The notes below the pieces were generated by a model. That model was not told the DNA's origin. It did no database searches and worked only from the letters and a program-made list of their open reading frames with translations. DNA of 64,000 nt from Sambucus nigra (taxonomy: Eukaryota > Streptophyta > Magnoliopsida > Dipsacales > Adoxaceae), in assembly GCA_949130495.1 (NCBI GenBank), contig OX422223.1, positions 77,498,751 to 77,562,750 of the forward strand. Direction: 5' to 3'. Positions 57,522 to 64,000 of the stretch are shown one piece after another. The translations under genes and the position numbers were made by a program. The stretch's first letter is position 1; each line of letters starts with the position of its first letter.

Positions 57522-57828
57522 CAACTGTGGGTGGCTTAATAACATAACCCAACCTGGAAAGGCTTGATAATATCTCGCATATTAGCTGTGGGTGGCTTAA
57601 TAACATAACCCAGCCTGGAGAGGCTTGGTAGTATCTCGCATATTAGCTGTGGGTGGCTTAATAACATAACCCAGCCTAGAGAGGCTTGATAGTATCTCGC
57701 ATATTAGCTGTGGGTGGCTTAATAACATAACCCAGCCTATAGAGGCTTGATAGTGTCTCGCATATTAGCTGTGGGTGGCTTAATAACATAACCCAGCCTG
57801 GAGAGGCTTGATAGTGTCTCGCATGTTA
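57522..57828. repeat. 61-bp tandem repeat, 5 units, in element D
   Basis: Units of gctgtgggtggcttaataac, then ataacccagcctggagaggc, then a ttgatagtatctcgcatatta-type end, spaced exactly 61 bp. They occupy the same place relative to the antisense gene as the 31-bp array in element A, but share no sequence with it. Confidence 0.95.
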
Positions 57829-58608
57829 GGGCTTGGTAACATGACCCAGCCCAAGAAGACTTGGAAACTCCAACATATGTCTATCGAGGCGCATTGTTCT
57901 GATAAACCAGAAATGTGCCGCATCCCACTAGTACGGTTGCAGAGCTCTAGGAGCCACTCATTCATGAAAATGATGAGGCACTAACATCTTGAAGCATGAG
58001 AAAGCTACAATGTCGAATGCGACGGTAGAAGAGAATCAGTTCTACCAAGTCTAAGGAAAGAGTTCTCTACGTATTCCATGTTGGTTATGGGATAAAAAAA
58101 GATAAACGGTTCAGACAACCGGGTGCAATGAAAGCAGCTGGAGATCCATGCAATCAGCAAGTCCCAGCCTTGAAATCCTGTCCGCAGCAATCAGGCAAAG
58201 ATGTTTACATGACACGACATAATAACGAGCCGTGGCTTGTACGCAACTAATGTGATGCAGCAATCGATGCCAGGGATTTAACACCATTTGTATGGACGTA
58301 GACATTGACAAAAAATCAAATGACATCGACAAATGGCCGCGGACTTGAAATGTTGCGTCTGTCGGGACGCGGATGCATTTTCAAAAATGAGGCAGTTACG
58401 TACAACCATTCATTATAACAAGAAATGTAAAACATGCAATGTAAAAGAATAAGGAATATCAAGCAGTCAGTCGCAGTGGTAAAAATATGGCAGCAACCGT
58501 GATATTAATAGCCAAAGATTACAAAATTAAGGTCGCAGCCACAACTGAAGTTGAGATTACAAAAAGGAGGGATACATCCCTATATTAATGCTACAACAGA
58601 AATTGAGT
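57829..58608. other. Spacer before the antisense gene of element D
   Basis: About 780 bp without coding motif, forming the 3' flank (possible 3' UTR) of the minus-strand gene that ends at 58609. Confidence 0.5.
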
Positions 58609-61118
58609 TTAGGAGGCTGCGTCATCATCATCATCAACCTCTTCTCCGCCCGCATCAGTCTCTGACTCTCCGTCCACAGCCGTTGCCTCTGCCTCAGCCC
58701 TGAGCCTTGCTCTCTCTTCCGCCGCGGCCTTAAGTTCAGCAATGCACTCTTGATGTTCGGCATCGCTCAACTTCCAGGCAAGGACCTCCTCCTTGGCCTT
58801 AGGGAACCTCTTAATAAATCTCTGTCGCAACTCCTAGTAGCGGCGGAGGTATGCCCTGTTATTGACAAGGAAGAAGTCCTTGGAGCCTTTCAATGACTCC
58901 ACGGCATGATCTATGGCTAGCTGGAGGGCCTCACCATGATGAACTTCCAACTTTTTTACAGTCGCGACATGATCTTCATCTTTTTGGGCGGACCTGGCTT
59001 CTAGCTCTTCATATTTATTCTGGAGTAGGGCAAGCTTGGCATTTGAAATTTCTGCAACACAGGCGGCCTCCGCAGTCTGGGCCTGCGAGGATTTTAGGGA
59101 TTCCGCGGCCTGATTAAAATTCTCCTCCGCTTCCTCCCTCGCCTTGACGGCTTTCTTAAGGTCCGTGTGGGCTGCCTGAAGAGCTGCGACAGCGGACTTC
59201 TTCCCTGCCTCAAAAGAAGAAGTCCGTCCAGACTGCAAGTCCGCGGCATGAGCACTCTTCTCGGCCTCCTTCAACCTGTACAAGGCCTCATACTTCCTCT
59301 TCTGGACCCCAATCACATCCGCGGCCTGTATGAAATAAAATACGTTAGCAAAAGTACGAAAAAATATGAGATGCAAAGTTAAATGACAACTGGTACGTAC
59401 TCTCAGAAGGTTATGGAGGCCATAGTCCTCCAGATCTTCATGATCTTCCCCAACCAGCATTTCAAGGTTCGCGGCATCCAAGGCTCGCTTCATTCTCCGC
59501 GCAGCCTTCGCGGTAGTGTCTCAGGAAGAATTTGGGTCAGGCTGCCTTAATTGAGGCCTTAGTCTACCATCTGGCCCAGACTCTCCGTAGAATTGAGGAG
59601 GCAACAAGTTCTCATTAACCGCCACTACAGTTGGCGGTGCAGGAGAGGATGATTGAAGGGAGACTTCGGTTGACATCAGGCCAGTCGCGGTCAAATTTTC
59701 CCCTATGTCGTCATCAAAATGATCTGCAGGGTTTTCATCATTGACCATCTGATCCGCAGCGGGATCAATAGCCTTATCGGCAGCGACAACGGCTGGGGCA
59801 GCATTATTTTCTCCAGAGGGTGCCGCGACAGGTCCCTTGGCCTTGGACCTCTTCCTCTTCCTGCTACGCGCAGTATTATTTAGGACGACTGCGTCCTCAT
59901 CCATCTCCGCTAGCTGCGCCGCTAGCAACTCCCTGTCAACTTCTTCGCCTGAAAAGGAATGGCATGAGTTCGAGTTCAAGAGAATAAATAACCGCGGAGT
60001 AAAAATTATGGTGCAGTTAGTTACCTTTCGCACCCATTTGTTGAGGAATGGATTTGTTTGGGAAAAATCCTGCTTCAAAAATACTTGCTGACGTTACAAG
60101 TGTGCTGAACTTTTTGTGTTCAGCAGAAACTTCCGCGACCTCAGCAACCCTTTGTTCCTGCCGCTTGCTAAATTGCAGATTGTCAAAAACTGCAGAAAGA
60201 AAAGACAATTCAGGTTAGTGGAAGTTACATGTGAAATAAAAAGGACGCGGCTATAATCTTATACCTAATTTTGCGGGTGACCCCCACTTCTGTGGCATTT
60301 TATCTGTTTTCTCTCTTTCATTCTCCTCGGGATGCATCTCCCAGCCTTCACCGGAGATGTAGAAATATTTTCCCTTCCAATTCTTCACACTGGTCGGTCT
60401 CCCAGTGTAAAGGGCCTCGTCCCTGCCGCGGCTAGAGAGGTAATAATACCCCGAGAATTTCACTGTGTTCTCCGTTGGACGGTAGAAGTGAAAGAACTCT
60501 GCGGGAGTGATGTCCTTTTTGAACAATTTATCCCAGAGGACAATTGCAGCGAGAACGGCTCTCCAGCCATTAGGGTCCAGCTGTGCCTGGGCCAGGTTCA
60601 TTGCCTGGAAAAGGCGATGGATAGGAACTGGGACTGGTAGCCACAGTCCGTAAATGAAGGCGTGCAGCGGGAAGCAAATTCCATCATTGGATAGAACTGT
60701 GCACGGTCTTTGGTTCGCGGCAGGGGCCGAGCACGTCAAATTTTTTGGAAATTCGAAGGCCTCAACAACCTGCTCGACCCAATCTTTGGGTCATCGAGCC
60801 GCGGATATCGAGCGATGCCAGGGGTCTCTTAGCCCTCCCAGATGTTCCTCCTGGGTTATTTCTAATAGCGGCGGCATTGTCTCCTACACCCATTGGATGT
60901 GTACTTGAGTTGTCTTCCTCTTCCATCGGCGGAGATTGGGAATCCTTCCCAGATGCAGAGTCCGCGGAGTCTGAGTCGATTATCACGCAGTTCAGGAAAT
61001 CTTTTAGTTTATAGGGCCCAACTGATCTTATAGGGGGCACAGAAGTAAGCTCGGGGGAAGAGGTCCCAAAATGCTTTGCCCAAAAGCCTCTTAGGAACTC
61101 GTCTGGGTCAAAGCTCAT
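58609..61118 (-). pseudogene. Element D antisense gene (Transposase_28-like, spliced, coiled coil)
   Basis: From ATG 61118 (MSFDPDEFLRGFW) an acidic N-terminal part leads, across a frameshift near 60790, to DWVEQVVEAFEFPKN, then FPLHAFIYGLWLPVPVPIHR, MNLAQAQLDPNGWRAVLAA and KGKYFYISGEGWEM, the pattern of the plant 'putative gypsy type transposon' domain. Three introns with GT-AG ends keep the frame: 60264-60190 (75 bp), 60024-59949 (76 bp) and 59400-59326 (75 bp). Exons 2-3 have a basic patch (RSRKRKRSKAKG), and the last exon is a long Ala/Glu-rich coiled coil ending in VDDDDDAAS. Only two further stops, TGA 59521 and TAG 58834, break it. A candidate 5' UTR intron (61780 to 61135) and a TATA box lie upstream. 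The function is unknown. Confidence 0.78.
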
Positions 61119-61944
61119 ATGGCTTCAGCAGTACCTGAAAAGTAGAGCTCGCAGTTAGGCGCCGCAGCCAGTATGATTTGTAAGACTTTAAGAAGCCGTA
61201 GAAGGGTATTTTTGAATCAAAAGTCTAATGGGATCGTACTGCCCCAACAAGACGTGGCCACATCCATATCAGAGGAACACAGAATGCCGCGGTAATAAGA
61301 TAGAGTTGCTTTTATGACGTTTCGGGCCACGGCCATTTCTAAATTTTCAGTCCTCTTTATGCTCTAGCAGCAGCTATAGTTATTTAACATGAATGTCTTG
61401 GGTTCATGAAAGTTTTAAGGCTATTCCGAGACTAAGGGTGGTGATTTGATGTCGCGGATGATATTTTGAGGGACCGCGGCCATTTGGCACGGTATGACGC
61501 AGAAGTATTATTGTGCCAGTTCACGAAAATGGTTATTGAAATCCTACCATGCCGCGACCTCTATCCTAAACAAGTTGATTACATAAATCTAATCACTTTT
61601 AGAATCAAACACACAGAATACAGAGTGTTCGATTATGAACATCAAGAACAGTTATACATATTGCATATGCAACATATGTGGAAATAGCAAAATGAACAAA
61701 TAAAACCCTAGATTTCTAGCAAATGAACCAGGCAAAGTATCATAAAGGAGGAAAACTGTAAATAGTGGTTGAAAAATCACCTGGAAATGAAGAAAGTCGC
61801 AAAGATCAGCTACAAACCACCTTGAACCGCCGCACGCCTCCTCGAAAAGTCGACGGAATGTGCAAAGAAGAAAAGTGCAGAGTTTCACTCTTGATATGCT
61901 CTCAAAAGTTTTGGAAACGTAATGAAGTCCACGGCCAGAAACAA

Positions 61945-61952
61945 TTTATATA
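61945..61952 (-). promoter_or_regulatory. TATA-like box for the antisense gene of element D
   Basis: On the minus strand TATATAAA, about 165 bp upstream of a splice-donor-like CATTTCCAG/GTGATT (61780). With an acceptor-like CTTTTCAG at 61135 it could give a leader spliced 16 bases before the ATG at 61118. Confidence 0.45.
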
Positions 61953-62043
61953 AGGGAGCGCGGAAGACGAATCGTCTCTTTGGTAGTACCGTGGCACCTA
62001 GATTATTTAGCCGCAACCCCAATTGATCTCCCTTGGCACTACG

Positions 62044-62057
62044 GCTTGGGGGCTTAT
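62044..62057 (+). other. Polypurine tract of element D
   Basis: GCTTGGGGGCTTAT directly before the 3' LTR, similar to the tracts of A and C. Confidence 0.65.
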
Positions 62058-62698
62058 TGATAGTACAAATATGGCACCCTGCCGCGAATGTACTCAGGGC
62101 GAGGCCAGAACTCACTCAGGGCGCGTCCAGAACTCACTCCGGGCGTGTCACTCTCTATCGTAGGCCGCGTCACCCCTTCAACGAGTATGGGGCACTCCAG
62201 CTTACATCACTGCTTGCCTTACAGGCCACACCCCCTTTTTATCCACAACTGCCGCAAACTCGGTATACGCCACGTGCTCAGGGCATCTGACTCAAGAAAT
62301 TTTTCCTCTTAAATAGAGGACCACACCTAGAAGGAGGGGGATCGATTCCACACACGCCTGAGGCACTACAACGCAGATTCTCTTTACATCACCCCAATAT
62401 AAGCTTGGGAGGCCTAGAATCTTCATCACAGCCACCTCACGGGCTCGCCGAAATCTCCAATACTGTTATGTACTCTCCTTTATTCTAATACTTGTACGCC
62501 TCTATAGGCATGATTATATTGTACAATGCAACGCACATAATGAGATCGGAGCAACACAGTGGATGTAGGCCTATTTTAGAGGCTGAACCACTCTATATCT
62601 TGTCTTCTCCCTGTTTGCTTACTTTACTTGTTTAACACACACATCACTCTTGACCAGCTGGTATGAGAACTCTTTATGACCGATTTCTCGTATCATCA
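62058..62698 (+). repeat. Element D 3' LTR
   Basis: 641 bp. It differs from the 5' LTR mainly by one extra copy of a 23-bp unit (ccagaactcactccgggcg type) near 62130. It ends GTATCATCA, followed by CCCTC. Confidence 0.92.
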
Positions 62699-62703
62699 CC
62701 CTC

Positions 62704-62811
62704 TATCTCTCTAAAATTTCTAGAGGGAGGAACACACTCAATCTCTACCCACTCTGGAATATTAAAAAATTTCCTAAACTCAGACACTGACCTGTTACCG
62801 ATCTTTGTCAT
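62704..62811 (-). pseudogene. Element C antisense gene 1, N-terminal piece
   Basis: ATG at 62811 opens a short uninterrupted frame (MTKIGNRSVSEFRKFF, IPEWVEIECVPPSRNF) that ends at the right edge of element D. When D and one 5-bp duplicate are left out, this frame continues without a break into AGAHWIHVLLL at 55100. In element A the equivalent N-terminus (FWSEFSIPSWV) is continuous with AEGHWF. This fixes both the start of the antisense gene and the borders of D. Confidence 0.82.
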
Positions 62812-63180
62812 TGGAAAACCCTAAAAAACTACAAATTCAAAGAGAAAATATAAAGAGAAGGTACAGGAGACTTACAAGATGAAAGTTCGACTCGAACAAA
62901 TGAAGAATCAAGATCTCAAATGACAAGGAAGCAATAAGAATGGAGACTGGGAGAAGAGAACGTGAATCGCTAGAGCTCACAGAAAATAGGAGAGTACTGG
63001 GAAGCTTGAAACGATGACTGTTCTGAATAAAACCTTTAAGTGTTACTAATCATAGTGCACAGACCACGAAACGGGTGCCGCCAGAATCAGTCCTCAAACT
63101 TTGGGAAGAGTTGCACGATGTACAAAGGAGCCATTGTGACAAATCATTAAATTTATTTAGCCCAAAGCATGGCCTAACAA
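62812..63180. other. Region upstream of element C antisense gene 1
   Basis: About 370 bp between the antisense ATG and the 3' LTR of C. The promoter of the antisense gene should lie here or in the LTR. Only weak TATA-like words (CTTAAAGG on the minus strand near 63033) are visible. Confidence 0.4.
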
Positions 63181-63193
63181 ACTTAGGGGCAAT

Positions 63194-63603
63194 TGTGGGT
63201 ACCCGAACTTAGAGTGATGGGCCTGGACGACTAGCCCAATTGTGGTGGCCCAAAGTCCAGACCTTTTATACCTTAACCGATTATGATTTAGTCTCTTCCC
63301 ATGTTCCCATTAAGAGAAGTCCTAGGAAGAGATGGAAAATGTGGGGGAGTCCAACACCCCCACTTACTGAAAGAAACGTGTATATAATAAACCCTAGGCC
63401 CGGGGCAAAGGACACATTGCATTTTCTGTAATCACTCTCCGAGATATGTAGAAATAATACTGACTGAACCACCGTGGACGTAGGCATATCTTTGCTGAAC
63501 CACATACATCCTTTGTTGTGTGATTGTCATTTTGCATTCCTTATTCTTGCTTGGTGATTGCGTTTCTCTTATCTATTTGTGTTGCATAATAATTGTCACC
63601 AAA
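63194..63603 (+). repeat. Element C 3' LTR
   Basis: 410 bp, the same length as the 5' LTR. It is preceded by the polypurine tract ACTTAGGGGCAAT (63181-63193) and followed by ATAAC. Its last bases, CACCAAA, show one change from CACCACA. Confidence 0.93.
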
Positions 63604-64000
63604 ATAACATACTCATTTTATTTTTCATATCACAATTTAAGTCCGGATAAAGTCTCCCGGAATGAGAATGAATCCTTTTGTATTTATCTCTTTACACTTA
63701 TTAGAGATATATAATATCTTATTCTCATACACAAGTAATATACTATACACACAAGTATAATAACCATCCCAACGAGCTATAACTCGAGGATGCATTATCT
63801 CAAGGCTATAATCTTCTATGAATTACTCGCTTTATCCCAAGTTACCATATATCGGAATATTATTACACCGCCATGGTAATAAAATAAATCAAAACGTATG
63901 GGAAGGGGTCATAGTTCCTCCTCGAAAGTGAGACGAAACATACCCACCATGTCTCACCCCTAATAAAAATCACACAATACAAAAATGGACTCTATGACCT
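63604..64000. mobile_element. LTR copy G2, continuation
   Basis: After the ATAAC duplicate the sequence again follows G1: ataataaccatcccaacgag and tataactcgaggatgca match 10965-11000, and gatgatatgacct-like text at the window edge matches about 11160. By comparison with G1, about 1.9 kb of this LTR should continue beyond the window. Confidence 0.75.

Larger units (their letters stand above)
55101..62698 (+). mobile_element. Pol-less Tat-type element D, nested in C
   Basis: LTRs 55101-55718 (618 bp) and 62058-62698 (641 bp) start TGATAGTACAAA and end GTATCATCA. The flanking target copies are CCCGC and CCCTC. After a Tat-type PBS the interior holds only a short gag remnant (56492-56998), a 5 x 61-bp array and a large minus-strand spliced gene (61118-58609). 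No protease, RT, RNase H or integrase motif is present in 6.3 kb, so it must have moved with proteins from another Tat element. Insertion fell inside antisense gene 1 of C. It is GC-richer than its surroundings (many ccgcgg and gcggc words). Confidence 0.9.
45308..63603 (+). mobile_element. Tat-type Ty3/Gypsy element C (contains element D)
   Basis: Both LTRs are 410 bp (45308-45717 and 63194-63603). They start TGTGGGTACCCG and end CACCACA or CACCAAA, and are flanked by a perfect target duplication ATAAC (45303-45307, 63604-63608). Inside are PBS, gag, protease, RT-RNase H, second RNase H and integrase on the plus strand, then two antisense genes, the first of which is split by element D (55101-62698), then a polypurine tract (63181-63193). 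Without D the element is about 10.7 kb. By hand count the LTRs differ at about 22 of 410 sites. It is inserted in LTR G2. Confidence 0.93.

Overview
The window reads as repeat-dense nuclear DNA of a flowering plant, probably a eudicot. It is dominated by Ty3/Gypsy elements of the Tat type (two RNase H domains, antisense extra genes) and gag-only Ty1/Copia elements of SIRE type, with plant-only families (plant mobile domain, FAR1-like, zf-GRF), short GT-AG introns and dinucleotide microsatellites. I cannot name the species. I see no intact host gene, rRNA, tRNA or CRISPR array. Every recognisable coding region is broken by stops or frameshifts, or is a fragment.

Layout. 1-9828: degraded host or DNA-transposon-like sequence, with a minus-strand plant-mobile-domain pseudogene (1-2467), a 42-bp repeat array, a FAR1-like zinc-knuckle remnant, a zf-GRF remnant, microsatellites and a 32-bp array. 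9829-27828: nest one. A solo LTR of about 3.26 kb (G1) is split by Tat element A (12931-27669), whose 3' LTR is split by gag-only Copia element F (22651-27317). 27829-33013: old intergenic DNA with a deleted minus-strand Copia remnant (31190-32160). 33014-64000: nest two, at least five deep. Tat element B (from 33014) is cut in its integrase by minus-strand gag-only Copia element E (from 38597). E's LTR is cut by a second copy of the G LTR (G2, from 44347). G2 is cut by Tat element C (45308-63603), and C's antisense gene is cut by the pol-less Tat element D (55101-62698).

The most interesting system is the antisense genes of A, C and D. Between pol (or the gag remnant) and the 3' LTR, each carries a minus-strand gene with 73-79 bp GT-AG introns, an N-terminal domain resembling the plant 'putative gypsy type transposon' (Transposase_28) family, and coiled-coil C-terminal regions. 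D has lost capsid, protease, RT, RNase H and integrase, yet keeps this gene in nearly readable form with its own TATA-like box and a candidate spliced leader. In C the N-terminal reading frame is restored exactly when D and one target-site duplicate are removed.

Element termini, target-site duplications, primer-binding sites and polypurine tracts were located by eye. Family names come from remembered motifs, not from searches.
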